DNA of 64,000 bases from Nymphaea colorata (GCF_008831285.2 NC_045144.1:24507716-24571715); one strand, 5' to 3'. Shown: positions 1 through 11,834, counted from the first letter of the stretch. Numbers and translations: made by a program. The notes: generated by a model from the letters alone, not told the origin.

Positions 1-1100
1 AGGTATGTAGGGTTTAGTCAAAGAGTATTTGGTCCATGACTACATTGATTGATGGGTTCAATAGGTTCAAGTTTGATGTAGCCTCCTAGGATTGGCCTCA
101 CCATTGGTCGAGCCTCGGCTGTGCAGGCCATGTGGGGCCACACATGGGTCCCACATGACATTATGGATATCTTGTTGGATCCTATTTTGGATTTGTAATT
201 CATATTTGAATTCATAGTTAGATTTGGATTCAAAATGACAATTGCAAATGGATTTGGGTTGCAAACCTAATTTAGATCCAGTATTGTGCACTGGAATGAG
301 ATTTGGACTCGTAGTTTTGCATTGGGATTCGTGCTATGAGTTAAATTCATGATTCAAAGCTAATTGAGTTTGGGTTGAAAATTCAATTTGAAATTAAGCA
401 TTTTCACAATCATTTCTGTTCTTCATATGTTTTTGGAATTGCCTCCTGAAGTTGAACGAAAACATTTCAGGTGTTAACACCGTCCTATGTCAACAGTACA
501 AATTTCTGTATTGATGCTGTACTATCAGATTTTTCCCTGTTATAGCATTTTCTTAACACGTTTTCACAGTATTTGCAAAAACTGTTTTCGGAAGTTTTGA
601 TAAAACCGAAAACCTCCATTTAAGGTTGGGAATTGCCTTTAGTTGTGCAAATTATTCATTGTTGTAAGATGAATACTGCAATATATGTGTTTTACGTAAC
701 TTCTTTACTTATCATAATTTTCCAGCTGGTTGTGATGATGATAGTGTATCTTCATTTTTTGAATAAGAGACCATTTTTGTCGATTATTTTCCAGCTAACA
801 CGACATGGGTCTGTGTGCTTTTACCATCTTCTATAAAAATTTGTGAAGAGCCCAGCGTGAATAGTTTGTGGGATAGAGGAGTCGTAAACTTTTGCGGACA
901 TAGTTGCTTTACCTACAAGGCTACAAAATGATACCTACACTTGTAAATGTACCATGCATAATATAATTATGATTTAAAGTAAAACATGCATAAGATCAAA
1001 CTGTCAATGAAAAGGAACCTTCACTTCTATTTCATGACACTTTTGGTGCAAGTTGATATATTGGCTTCTAGTGAATCTAATGCTCATCTAAGGATGAAAT
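1..1100. other. Intergenic, no gene recognised
   Basis: AT-rich sequence with only short open frames on both strands, none resembling a known family. Bases 170-360 are rich in ATTTGGATT/GGATTC-type words, a texture also seen near 19.4 kb and 36.3 kb, which suggests old repeat DNA. No terminal repeats or target-site duplication were found. Confidence 0.5.
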
Positions 1101-1686
1101 GTCTTAATCAATAAACACAATATTATTCTTTGAGGTGCTAGGACATGCTTAGGACAAAACTTCTCAAGTGAAACTCATCTTGTGTATATATTATGTACAT
1201 GTGTTTGTGCTTACCTTTTGGTACACATGCCATGGGAAGTCTCAACTCATACTTGTGATGTCATCTTAGCAAATAATAGTAGTTCTTCTTCGCGTATAAT
1301 ATGTAGTTCCCTTCATAAGCAGCTTTTTATGGTTTTAGATTATTGGTTGAAAGTCTGTTAAGCTCTCCAGCTTCTCCCAGGTTTCCTGGATTCAACAAAT
1401 AGGCACATAATAAATATTGCCAAAAGAACTTAATTATGTAAATTGTATAAACTTATGAATATCATCTAATACCAGCAGATAATATTTTTTTTTGTCAGTC
1501 TATGAAATGCTATGTTGTTTTTGCTCAGTTTTCATCTCATTACATCCCAAACATTTCAAACTTGGTGCTTCAGTTTGCTTCAATGAGGTCTCAAATCATA
1601 CCTCAGTCCAAGGTGTGCATCGATACCTCAGTCCAAGGTGTGCATCATTTTTTTCTAATAATAAGAAAATATACTTTTAACAACAA

Positions 1687-1860
1687 TATGATGGAGCTGA
1701 TATCCGTGATTGCCCAGTTCGAATGACAAAGGATGGAGTTCCGATATAGCACAACAGCTTCTACATCAAATTTTGTTTCTCTTTTGAAAACCATTCCAGA
1801 GATTTAGTAACAAGGAATGTTTACCTTCAACCTAATATGGGAGAAAATTTAAAGCTTGTG
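1687..1860 (+). pseudogene. GDPDL (SHV3-like) exon relic, copy 1
   Basis: From 1687 the plus strand reads YDGADIRDCPVRMTKDGVPI and then a TAG. This matches the GADxIDCxVQMTKDG motif of the glycerophosphodiester phosphodiesterase-like (SHV3/GDPDL) family, GPI-anchored proteins needed for plant cell-wall organisation. The following segment, still clear in copy 2, is shortened here by about 40 bases and shifted in frame, and the FxLTW part is corrupted. No other exon of the gene is recognisable nearby. The family call rests on motif memory; a translated search would confirm it. Confidence 0.65.
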
Positions 1861-2491
1861 TCATAAGTAATAGCTTGTTGACAATGTTTATTTTCCAGAG
1901 TTACTACATAACTAAAAGAAATGGTAATAGTAAGCGTCAATAAACAAACTATTATTCTTTGAGGTGACAGGACATGCTTAGGAGAGAAACTTCTCAAGTG
2001 CAAATCAACTTGTATATGTATTATACTATTATGTGCACCTATCTGCACTTACCTTTTGGTAGACATGCCATGGAAATTCTCAACTCATACTTGTGATGTC
2101 GTCTTAGCAAATAGGAGTAGTTCTTCTTGGTGTATGATATGTAGTTCCCTTCATAAGCACTTTTTTATGGTTTTAGATTACTGGTTGAAAGCTTGTTAAG
2201 CTCTCCAGCTTCTTCTAGTTTACTAGATTCAATAGATGGGACCATAATAAATTTTGCCAAAAGGGCTTAATTATGTAAGTTGTATGAACTTATGAATATC
2301 ATCTAATACCAGCAGATAATATTTTTTTTGTCATTTTATCATATGCTATGTTGTCTTTGCTGAGTTGTCATCTCATTACTTGCCTAACTTTTCAAACTTG
2401 GTGCTTCAGTTTCCTTCAGTGAGGTCTCAAATCATACCTCAGTCCTAGGTGTGCATCAATTTATTATGATAAGAAGCAAATACACTTTTAA

Positions 2492-2712
2492 CAACAAGCT
2501 ATATACGATGGAGCTGATATCCTTGATTGCCCAGTTCCAATGACAAAGGATGGATTTCTGTTATGGTTAAGCACTATGGATCTTTTGGCTAGCATAAGAG
2601 CTTCTACATCAAATTTTGTTTCTCTTTTGAAAACTATTCTAGAGACTCAGCAACAAGAAATCTTTGCCTTCGACCTAACATGGGAGGAAAATCAAACCTT
2701 AAGACATAAGTA
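2492..2712 (+). pseudogene. GDPDL (SHV3-like) exon relic, copy 2 (better preserved)
   Basis: An open frame of about 73 codons runs from just after a TAA at 2489 to a TAA at 2710. It contains IYDGADILDCPVPMTKDG, then a Ser/Thr-rich linker, then EIFAFDLTWEENQTL. This is the order found in the second GDPD-like domain of SHV3/GDPDL proteins (QxAxxDGADxIDCxVQMTKDG ... FxFxLTWxEIxxL). The typical Phe-Cys after the KDG motif is replaced by Leu-Leu-Trp. There is no convincing upstream or downstream exon, so this is an isolated, non-functional fragment duplicated together with copy 1. A minus-strand relic of the same family lies at 39.0-39.7 kb. Confidence 0.7.
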
Positions 2713-2759
2713 ATAGCTTGTTGATAATGTTTAATTTCCAGAGTTATTACATAACTAAA

Positions 2760-2860
2760 AGAAATGGTAATAGTAAGCAATCACCATTGAACCACTTTAT
2801 TTACTTGAGAAGAAATGGTAATAGTAAGCAAGTCACCATTGAACCACTTTCATTCCATTG
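2760..2860. repeat. Short tandem duplication, about 51-bp period
   Basis: The words 'gaaatggtaatagtaagc' and 'caccattgaaccacttt' occur in the same order twice, starting at 2761 and 2812. The sequence overlaps the end of unit 2 of the larger tandem duplication. Confidence 0.8.
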
Positions 2861-4688
2861 CGTATGGGACTGGACAAACACACACACAAAGGCTTGCACA
2901 CACCAAATAGGAAGCTTTCAAATTCAAACATTTTTTTGCCAACAAAAATGAACGAAGGTTAAGGATAAAGAACATAGAGGGAACATACCATCCTAATTCT
3001 ACACACTATGTAGTAATATTGGCATCTTTCTTATATTGGCTCTTCCACTATATACACATCATTACAGAAGAATGTGTGGATACAGTTGTCGATTGGATAA
3101 ACATTTGAAAAGAAAATTGATAGAAAGAGACACTTTGAGGATCAACCCATGTCATAGAGCATAACATGACTTTAACTAAACAAATAATGGCATTGACTTG
3201 AACCAAAGATTTCAAAGGAGAAAAGAAAATATTATATGGTAATATTATAAGGGAAAGATAAAAACTAGATAACATTATATACATAGAGATCTAAGGAGAG
3301 AGTTTTTTTTTTTAGTATAGCCAAGAATAGTTATTACCTTTTGTAAGGGCTGAAGTTTTTCTTTGGCATCTTGCAGCGAAACACATGCATACAAAAAAAA
3401 ATGAGAAACAAGTTTTAAGGAACAAAAATGGTTAGCTAGAGAATATCATGCTTACCTCATCTCCAAGATTTTTGTCAAGATGAAGATGCAATGCCAAATT
3501 ATAATATGCCTTCTTAATCCCTTAATGTGATACAGTTTTTTCAACACCTAGAATCTATATACACAAAATATAAACAGTATGGCATTGTCATTATATTTGA
3601 GAGATGAAAAAGGAAGAATACCACCTTCAACAATAAAGTAGACAAGACATTCTTAACCTAAAGAATTAACATGATTTAAATAGGGAAGCTCACACTCCTG
3701 CATTTTTTCATTTGCATCACATTGAATGCAAAAGTCAGCAGTTGCAACAGTTAGGATGGTTACTTTCAGAAGAGAGATGTGAACTTCCATACCAGTCTGT
3801 TAGAGATATACCAAGAAAAAACCACCATATACCAGGAAAGTTTATCTCATACAATTCAAAGGAAAACCATGTTTACACAGAGGATCTTGTGGGTCTTCCA
3901 GAAATAGTACTATAGGATAAATTTGCAAAAACTGCATCTTTAGTTAGCATGCCTTACAAGTTGCAACTAATGTTAAGCATTTCCTCTTTCAGTAGACAGA
4001 CTAGTCTAATTGAACTGCACTTGCTAGTCCACTCATATTCTAATACACTGTCTTCATTTCCATCATTACTGTGGCTCATCCTCATGGCTCCCTCACATTA
4101 ACAAATCACACGATGCAGGAACTGTGTAATGTTTTCACAAAGCATAATATCCCTAGTCCGGATTATATATACTTCAAAATCACGATGAATAATAATATAC
4201 AAATCTTGCTTATCAAAACAATAATGCACCAACTTTCTAATGCAATAGCCAACAAAGATGATCTATCCATTCACTGTTATATTATTTGTTCCCTGTTAAT
4301 GAATCATGAAAACTTTGAAATCAAGATGCCATCATCAATGCGCTCATAAGAGTCTTATCAATGATTTGAAATTGTTTTGGACTTTTAATAGAGATTGAAG
4401 CTTCAGCAGTGTTTTATTTATCAATGTGCCTTCTAGATTAATGAAGACCATCTATATATTATTTTACACTTTTCTTATATTTTATGGAATAATTCAATCA
4501 TGTGACAACATATTTTTCTCATAGGTAGCATGTGAAATTAAGATAAACACGTTGATCTGTGTTCATCTTCATTGATTGGACCAAACCAGAAGTTTACTTG
4601 TGATATTCAAGTAGTTAGGTTTCATGACTGACTTGATTCAAGAAGATGACAATTTTAGGTTTTGGCGAGTTGTGCTTGTGCAAACTGG
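2861..4688. other. Intergenic, no gene recognised
   Basis: Short AT-rich open frames only. A 67-codon open frame at 3712-3915 has ordinary amino-acid composition but resembles nothing I know and has no partner exon. A short CA run lies at about 2878-2888. Confidence 0.45.
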
Positions 4689-5475
4689 TCATTCCCTTTT
4701 CTTTGCATAGAATTTATATTCTCCACAACTCCTTCCTTTTCTTTTCTTGCGACATGTGATATATCCTTCTTGGTTCTCTACCTGAAGATTTTTCCCACCA
4801 ACAGGGTCCTTGTTTGAGGGGTCTTTGAACCCTTCTATAACTATATGCATCTTCCTTGTGTCTTCCTTTACTCCTTCTTGCACCTTGGACTAATCCTTTT
4901 CATTCCTGTAGAAGTTGTTTGGTAGCAGGGACAATTTGTGAGCCTCTTACAAACTTATCTCAAAGCTTGAGGTAGATTTATGAAACACTAGAACTATTGT
5001 CCATGACTATGCCCCAGTCTTTAGAGCAGGTTCGAGGGATACCCAGAACATTTGTTCTCCCAAGCGACCTCTTACTTATGAGGGAAGGACATTTCTTGGT
5101 GCTCCTGAGAAGGACATGAATCTGAGAAGGGGATCCAGTGCCTCCCCCTCTTGCAAATTCTAAAGGGGAAAGAAGGACTTAAGCTAGGAATAGGTTGCGT
5201 GTATATTTGGATTATAATGCTGCCACTAGTTGTCCAAACATTGTCAGAGAAAGGATTTTCAAAGATAACTTCTCTTGTTTTTTAGCAGTCGGTTGAATGG
5301 GTACCTGCACATTTGTCTTCTTGGACTCCTCTGTCAGGTTATGAATACTTGACCCCAACAGCATAGTCTTGTGCTTCACACCAATACCAGTCATTTGAAT
5401 GTTGGAGATCACCCCTCCAATGATCCCATTTGACCTACTTCTAGACATTTTTTGTCTAATCCTTGTTTCCTCCAT
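4689..5475 (-). other. Unclassified minus-strand reading frames, possible mobile-element relic
   Basis: Two minus-strand open frames, 4689-4883 and 5212-5475, lie close together in a segment with less AT bias than its neighbours. The second starts METRIR-like and is rich in Ser, Arg, Lys and Gln. The first ends in a Lys/Arg-rich stretch with three Cys residues. The composition would fit a retroelement gag or LINE ORF1, but I see no zinc knuckle or other diagnostic motif. The segment ends shortly before the Copia fragment at 5.8 kb. The nature of this stretch is open. Confidence 0.25.
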
Positions 5476-5789
5476 TTTCGGGTATGTTTGCTAAATGGAA
5501 CAATATGTAATTGTTCCATTGATATGCCTCAAAGATTATGAAAAGTTCATGAACATCTGAAAAAATGTACTACCAATCTACCTCAACTTTCGACAGTTAC
5601 AAATTGTTCTTCCCCATCAACTTTTTAACCTTGATTTGTGGGTCTTCTACCCCAAATTCTATAGTTGAGTTTTGAGGGGAGGGATCTATCTATAAACAAC
5701 AATCAAATGCATCAAGGCTTCACATCTAGGAAGTGCCAAAAACTGGACACAGAGATAAATTTGTTGTTTCATAAAATCTTCCTCTTTCA

Positions 5790-6346
5790 ATGCCAACTTG
5801 GCTTATGCAGTTGGTGTAGTTAGCAGATTCTTGTCAAATCCAAGCAAGGAGCATTGGGCAGCAGTGAAGTGGATCCTAAGGTATCTTAAACATACCTACA
5901 ATTACTGTTTATGTTTTGGTGAATCTAGTATAGAGATACAAGGTTTTGTTGTTGCAGACATGGCATGTGACTTGAACTCTAGAAAGTCTCTTTCTGGTTA
6001 TGTCTTTACTTTTGCAGGGGGAGCTGTACCATGACAGTCCAGGTAGCAGAAGTGTGTTGCTCTTTCCGCTACAGAGGCAGAATATATTGCAGAAACTGAA
6101 GTTTGTAAAGGGTTGTTGTCAATGAAGAGTTTTCTTGGCGAAGAATTCAACGTTTTACTCATGGACCAAACACATTGATGTCAGATATCATTGGATTCGT
6201 GATGTACTTGAGCAAAAACTGATTCAGTTAGAGAAGATACATACAAAGAAGAATCCTGCAGATATGATGATGAAGTCTCTACCTAAAGAGAAGCATGACA
6301 TGTGTAGAGACTTAGTTGGGATGACTGCCTTTAAGGTAGTGTATTA
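5790..6346 (+). pseudogene. Copia retrotransposon pol 3' end (RT tail and RNase H), TNT1-94-like
   Basis: The plus strand reads LAYAVGVVSRFLSNPSKEHW, then a tract ending in WILRYLKHT, which is the RT-RNase H connection of Copia Pol. Near 6054-6118 comes CVALSATEAEYIAETEVCKG, the RNase H block with its TEAEY motif. The end (6193-6346) reads YHWIRDVLEQK, then NPADMMMKSLPKEK, typical of the C-terminus of the TNT1-94 type of Pol. The frame is broken: a TGA stands where Trp is normal in the GAVPWQS region (about 6032), a second stop follows, and the segment before YHWIRD is frameshifted or partly deleted. Everything upstream of 5790 (gag, protease, integrase, most of RT) is missing, so this is a 5'-truncated relic whose LTR follows at once. 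Confidence 0.85.
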
Positions 6347-6395
6347 ATTTTGTTTATTTTGCAGGTATGTTCCCTCTCTTGAGGCTGGAGGGGGA

Positions 6396-6960
6396 GTTTC
6401 TTAGGTCGGGTCCAGCCTCAAAAGAGGACCCGACCCAACCCGTCACTTAAGTGACGGGCGGGAGAAAGTAGAGGGCAACCTGATGGTGCCCTAGCTCTCA
6501 CGATGTCTCTCTCTCTCTCTCGTTTTTTACGCTATTGAAGAAAAGAAAGAGATGTCTTCCCTCGTGGCTCACACAAAGCAAGGAGAAGGGGAAGAAGAAG
6601 GCAAAGAAGAGAAGGAGAGAAGGAAGGCAAGAAGGAAAGATGAAGAAGAGCACGGTTGTGGATTTGGGCAGCCGAGTGGGTTCAAGTGTAGGGAGAGAAA
6701 GTGAAGAAAACAAGGGAAAGAAAAGAAGAACATACGGTGATTTCTTTTCTTGTTGTTTTCTTGTGCAATCATTTTTGAGAATGATTTATGCTATTCTCTG
6801 CAAGAAGAACAACGTAGTTGTATTGCCCCTTTGAAGTACAAATATATATCTCTCTTGCCTGTGGTTTTTTACCCCATTATTGGGGGTTTTTCCACGTAAA
6901 TTGGTGTCTCCTATTTTTCTGCATTTTTAGCATATATCTTAGCGTATATTGCTGCAACAT
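6396..6960 (+). repeat. Probable 3' LTR of the TNT1-94-like Copia relic
   Basis: A purine-rich polypurine-tract-like stretch 'ggctggagggggag' (about 6382-6395) follows the end of pol, as expected just before a 3' LTR. The segment ends with 'gggtttttccacgtaaattg' and 'gtgtctcctatttttctgc', the R-U5 text typical of this Copia lineage. The exact ends are not fixed: the start 'tttcttagg' lacks a clean TG, and the end near 'gctgcaaca' is chosen by the CA. No partner LTR is in the window. A purine-rich stretch (6535-6720) makes long but meaningless open frames on both strands. Confidence 0.55.
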
Positions 6961-7161
6961 TGGTGTTGGAAACTCGATCTTATGCTCGCAGCCTTGCGAC
7001 TCCGATTTTCAGCAGTTTTGTGTTGGTTTGGTCTCTTTTATTGTTGTTGAAGCATTCTTTTTGGGGAATACGACACACTTACAAGCTTGGGAAGATGAGC
7101 TTCTCTTCCTGTCCCGCTCGCAGTAGGATTCTGAGATCACCATGCATGACCACTACATGAC

Positions 7162-7350
7162 ATGGCTCGCCGTATGTCGGATCTGTCATCTCTAATTTCT
7201 GAATGGCGTACGCGTGATGAGATCCACCGGCGCGCGTGTTCCCGAATCACATGGTTAATGCTTTGGGATCGGAACAATCCCTTCTTCCATTGCATGGCCT
7301 CCATGAGTTTTCGCAAGTCTAAGAGGGGCAGACTTCTGCAGAAATGTTGG
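7162..7350 (+). pseudogene. LINE (non-LTR retrotransposon) RT-region fragment
   Basis: An open frame from 7162 contains RRACSRITWLMLWDRNNPFF, then HCMASMSFRKSKRG. This matches the linker before the RT domain in plant L1-type LINEs, usually (R/K)SRxxWLxxGDRNTxFFHxxAxxRxRxxxI. The usual Gly-Asp-Arg-Asn reads Trp-Asp-Arg-Asn, and after about residue 58 the similarity stops. No endonuclease or RT core was found on either side, so this is a small decayed scrap. The assignment rests on one motif. Confidence 0.5.
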
Positions 7351-7407
7351 CTGTTTTCTACTTGGAGAGGCATTTGGTTGCTAAGTTATGATGTTATTTT
7401 TCCATGA

Positions 7408-8004
7408 AAGAAAGGTAAATCTAAGAGCTCTGTTGTTGGGCATAATGTTGATGTTTCTGTCCTCGTTAGCAGGCACAATTCTCATTTATCATAAGGCTGA
7501 TCACCGGGTTGTTCTTTTACAACTTATGCATAACTCTCTTCTTGTTTTTGCATTTTGTTGGCTGGTTTTCTCTTAAATTTTGGATGTTAGATTACATCTG
7601 CATGCTTTCTTCCTCCAACTTCCTGTTCGAGGCTAGTAATGCTGAGTAAATTCTCTCTCTCTCTCTCCCTCCCTCTTGCTCTGAGAATGAGGAATTTGTT
7701 TTTTTCCTCTTCCCCTTTTTTTGCTCATTATGTTGATTTAAGGTCTTATATTAACCCCAGCACCATGAGACGATCCATGAAAGGGCAACCTCATCCCCAT
7801 GCAGTGCATGGTTGCATTAGGAGGCGGCGATATGATTCTCATCTCTTTTTATGGAGAAACTTCAAGTGCTTCAGGATTTCCAAGCAATTCTCATCTCTTC
7901 TCATCTCTTAAATTGTTTGCTTTCTCCTCTTCATTATTATTAGCAATATGATAATTAAAATTTATTGAACATACATGTTATTGAAATATTACATTAATTT
8001 GTAG
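7408..8004. other. Intergenic, no gene recognised
   Basis: Pyrimidine-rich sequence with a short CT run near 7650-7670. The open frames are a by-product of this composition. The stretch ends in 'aatttgtag', which could be the 3' splice site of the transposase relic that follows. Confidence 0.4.
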
Positions 8005-8400
8005 GCTCAACATAATGAAGCAATATTCCAACTTCCTGAAGACATAAGAGATGAGCTATCTCTAAATGATGTCTTGTCATGGGTGATGGGACCAGACAAA
8101 TTTGGATGAGTGCATACTTATGGAATGAGGGTAAAACCATCACAAGTTTTTGATGCAGTTTCAAGTCAATGTGAACTAATGACACAAAATATGAAATTGA
8201 AAGGAGTTTGGTGATCTATGCAATAAGGTGCATAATGTAGAAAGCAATCATACTCGCCAAATGTGCAAATTAGAAGTTAGACTAGTTGAAAAGATACATG
8301 ACTTTGAAGCCAGACATGCAAAACAAATACATGTGTTACAAGTATAAGTCCAAATGTTGACGGCAATGTTTCAACAATTAATTGGTAAAATATTCAATGA
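8005..8400 (+). pseudogene. CACTA (En/Spm-type) transposase-like fragment
   Basis: Reading from 8005, directly after 'tttgtag', gives LPEDIRDELSLNDVLSWVMG, then PDKFG, a TGA, then VHTYGMRVKPSQVF. This fits the conserved tail of plant En/Spm-associated transposase proteins, where an (A/V)(L/M)G-x-(E/D)-(H/K)-x-G-R-V-R-G-x-G-x-x-V-x-P block is followed by a coiled coil. The TGA sits exactly where Arg is expected and is one transition away from CGA, as in decay of a methylated CpG. After a frameshift near 8200 a helical, charged stretch reads ESNHTRQMCKLEVRLVEKIH, consistent with the coiled-coil tail. No terminal repeats were found around it. Confidence 0.6.
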
Positions 8401-9398
8401 AATATGATCATCTTTTTAATTTCTATGAATAGTAGAAAAGTATATGATTTGTTAGGGATAACACTTCTCATGTTCATTTTATAGGTCCGAAGATGGCTTA
8501 AATATCACGTGCATATTGGCTATGAAATTTTCTTTTTGTGAAAACAAACTGTTTGGTGTTAACTAATTTGAGCTTTACCACATAATTATAATTTGTAAAT
8601 ATATTTGTGGAAATACGTATCTTTTGATATGTGAAAGACTAGTTTGCATGTTACTGAAAGGTAGATTAGAAATCTAACTTTCCCTCTCTCAATGATTTAC
8701 AACATGCACTCTTATTCTATGTATCAGATGCAATGTCAATGATTTGAAGGCCATTGGTTTGAGGATCAAATGTTGAACTCATATGTAATTGGGTACCTGA
8801 AGCATGCTACAAGGAACTCCACAATCATGAAGGAAACCATGGATCTTGGTCTTAGACAATGGTAGATGGCAAGCCATGCAATCTAACTATCTCATCAATA
8901 TATAGATCAACTAATAAATTTACAAATTGAGGCTCTGGATTGGCAGAAAATGAGCTAGCTTAATCAATCTATTGATTGTCACGCAGATGACATCATGTCA
9001 TCTCCTGCTTCTCAGTAGTCCCATAAAAAAAATGTGGTAATATCTTCCCATTTCCATTGTGAAATCCCAAGAGGTTCTAATAACTCACCCGACCTCTAAT
9101 GTTCCACCTTAACCTGTTGATATATCAAACATGTAGCCACAAAATTAGCAATTCGAACTTCATATCTGGCTACTAGAAGCTGCATTCATCATCTTCATTA
9201 ATCTTGTTACTGCCAGGATGAATGATATGTCACAAGCAATGCAACTCATCCAAAAGTCTCGTCTTTAGTGTTTACTCATCTGGCACAGTCTACCAGAAAT
9301 TGTAGCCTGCATTTAGGTCCATGGAGAAAGTTCGCTTTCCAACTCTGACTAAGTCTTCATTTGTGCATACTTTGGACTCTTATTCTGCTTCTGCAGAA
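8401..9398. other. Intergenic, no gene recognised
   Basis: No motif recognised on either strand. An integrase would be expected here on the minus strand if the Gypsy element to the right were complete, but none is visible, so that element is truncated near 9.39 kb. Confidence 0.45.
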
Positions 9399-11335
9399 TC
9401 ATTTTAACAAATCAATTTGTACTGAGGCATAAAGGAAAACCATACCTCGATTATCTGTAAATGGATTCCACGTCGTCAAATCCTCTATAAGTTTCCATGT
9501 CTGATGAACTAGGTTGTGTACAAGTGCCCTAGATTTGTGATTTAGTGCATATGCTACTACATTAGCTTTCCTAAGATGAAAAGAAAGTTTGACCTCATAA
9601 TCCATGAGATACTCTGTCCCTTTACGCAGCAAAAAATTCAACTACTTTTGTGAAAAGAGATAAGAAATTTATGATCATGAATACTTCAAACTCTACTCCA
9701 TAAAGACAATGGCACCACATTTTTTAAGGCATGCACCATAGTGCCCGACTTCAAATCATGGATAGAATAGTTCTGCTCATATGGACTTAGCTATCTAAAA
9801 TTATAGGCAATAACACGCTTGATATGTATCAATACCCCACCATCCAATTTTGGAAGCATCAGTATAAACTACAAGTCCCTTTCTGCCTGATGGTAAAGCC
9901 AAAACAAGTGTCATTGTCAACCTCTGTTTCAACGTCTACAAGTTCTGGTCACATGCCCCCGACCACACAAACTTACTCCTTTCTTAAATAATGGAGTCAT
10001 TGGCAAAGCTATTTGCGAGAACCCCTAATAAACTGCTTGTAGCATCCTACCAATCCAAGAAAAGCTCGTACCTCAGTAGGAGCTGTAGGGGTCATCCACT
10101 TTTGTACTGCTTCTACCTTAGCTAGATCCACTGCCACTTCCTGAATATAAATAATATAACCAACAATTCAACTTTTTTCCAGCCAAAACTCACACTTATA
10201 CAATTTAACATACAAATGTTGCCTCAATGTACTTAATACCATAGAAACATACTCATCATGTTCCTCATTTGATGGAGAATAAATCAATACATCATCAATG
10301 AAAATAATCACAAATTTGATCTAGGTAATTTCTAAATACTTTGTTTATTAGATCCAGAATAGTATAAGCATTAGTCAGCCCCAAAAGGCAAAACAGGAAA
10401 GTTATAATAGCTATACCAGGTTTTGAACGTAGTCTTAGACACATCTTCCTCCTTAATACACAACTGATGATAACCTGATCTAAAATCAATCTTGATAAAT
10501 ACTCATGCATATTTTAACTCATCTAGTAAATCTTCAATGTCAGACAAAGGGTACTTATTTCTAATGGTTATGAAATTCAGCTTGTGATAATAGATGCACA
10601 AGTAGAGGAAGCATCCTTTTTTCTTACAATAATAGTGGTGTACCCTAGGGAGACATGTTAAGGCAAATGTAGTTTTATCTATCAATTCTTGCAAGCTTCT
10701 TCAACTCCTAAAAGTTGATAGACGTCATCATCTAAGGCGCCTTCGAGTCTAGTACTGTATCTAAGACCAAATTGATCAAGAACTCGATCCCCCTAGGTGG
10801 TGGTTCTAGAAGACCTTCAGGAACACATTCACAAACAATAGATATCTTTTAAGGCTGGGGTTACTCTGCCATCACTCTTAGTAAGCTCACCATGTGAGCA
10901 ATCTCCTCTAAGTGAATGCTTTGCTGCACACATAGTGTAACGACTGCCAATTAAGATGATGCCCTACGCTTTTGAGCCTAGAATTCCACAAATTGACTTC
11001 AAAAGTACAAGTAAGCATACACTTAGCATGACAATCAATATAGGCATCATACTTACAAAGCCAATGCACACCCAGGATTACATCAATACACTCTAAATCC
11101 ATAGTGACAATTAAGTAGGACATACTGCTCCTGAGATCTCAATGGGTACATCAAACAAAGATTGGGTACAATAATCCTGAAACCCAATAACAATGGCTCT
11201 CAGAAGTTTATAAAGTATAGGTACAATGTAAATATCAATAAAGTGGCTAATCTATGAGATATAAAGGAATGAGAAGCACCAAAATCAAACAAAACATGTG
11301 CAATGAAAGAATATACAGGAAATGTAACTTCAATC
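9399..11335 (-). pseudogene. Ty3/Gypsy retrotransposon pol relic (protease, RT, RNase H)
   Basis: On the minus strand, from high to low coordinates, the Pol domains come in Gypsy order. Protease: HVLFDFGASHSFISHRL near 11.25 kb, with Asp-Phe-Gly in place of the catalytic Asp-Ser-Gly, then DVILGVHWLCKYDAYIDC (10908-11123). RT: KKKGCFLYLCIYYHKLN, then IRNKYPLSDIEDLLDELK (10503-10694), then FLFCLLGLTNAYTILDLINK (10295-10510) with DQICDYFH after it. RNase H tail: DYEVKLSFHLRKANVVAYAL (9399-9641), matching the family's YHPGKANVVADALSR. Each block is in a different frame, with stops and deletions between them. Most of gag and all of integrase are absent. The text resembles Del/Tekay-type chromoviruses, but the lineage is a guess. 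Confidence 0.85.
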
Positions 11336-11813
11336 ACATTGAAGCCAGGAATCTAAAGGTCGTCAACAATCGTTGAATGGCAATGTTCTCAACCCTGGGA
11401 ATTGGATGAGTGGCAAGAATAGGAACTGCAATAGGTGCTGCAGCTGGCTGTGCAACAACAACCTTAGTCTATCACATAGTGGCCTTCATGAGGGCTAGAA
11501 TAGACCCCGTGAGCATATGTAGGGTATCAAGAATGAGTACCTTGTCAGCAGGCTGTTGCTTAGCTGCGACTTCCTGCTTGACCAATATTCTCCCTCTCAA
11601 GACGCACAAGCCTTCACAATCTCCTACTCGACATCATGAATAATACCTACAAATCAAAACACTGATATCATAAAGAAACTAGAATTTGCACTATCATAAC
11701 ATTACAACTAGTAACAAAGAGAAACAATAACAAAGATATTGAAATTAAATTAGTGCTACTAATCTCACTTCGCTAAAGGTGCTTGAGATCGTTTGATTGT
11801 CTTAGGGATAGAG

Positions 11814-11829
11814 GGTGCTTTGCTACCAA
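11814..11829 (-). other. Degenerate primer-binding site of the Gypsy element
   Basis: The minus strand reads TTGGTAGCAAAGCACC, close to TTGGTATCAGAGC, the text complementary to plant initiator-Met tRNA that primes many Gypsy elements. It lies upstream of the Gypsy protease on the same strand, at the place expected for the end of a 5' LTR. The short distance to protease shows that gag is mostly deleted. Confidence 0.6.
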
Positions 11830-11834
11830 CTTTT

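Larger units (their letters stand above)
1107..2776. repeat. Direct tandem duplication, two units of about 830 bp
   Basis: Unit 1 (about 1107-1936) and unit 2 (about 1938-2776) align along their whole length. Both start near an 'atcaataaacac' / 'gtcaataaacaa' stretch followed by 'ttattctttgaggtg', and share the 'ctctccagcttct' and 'atctaataccagcagataat' segments in the same order. Both end with the same 'actaaaagaaatggtaatagtaagc' words. Substitutions and indels throughout show the duplication is not recent. Each unit carries one relic of a GDPDL exon, listed separately. A 23-bp word containing 'cctcagtccaaggtgtgcatc' is further duplicated at about 1601-1645 inside unit 1 only. Confidence 0.85.

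Noticed and set aside
3712-3915. A 67-codon plus-strand open frame with ordinary composition
   Set aside because: No family recognised, no splice partners and no neighbours of related function; not enough to call a gene.
6498-6834. Overlapping open frames on both strands rich in Lys/Arg/Glu or Phe/Ser/Leu
   Set aside because: They are by-products of a purine-rich stretch inside the probable Copia LTR and resemble no protein.
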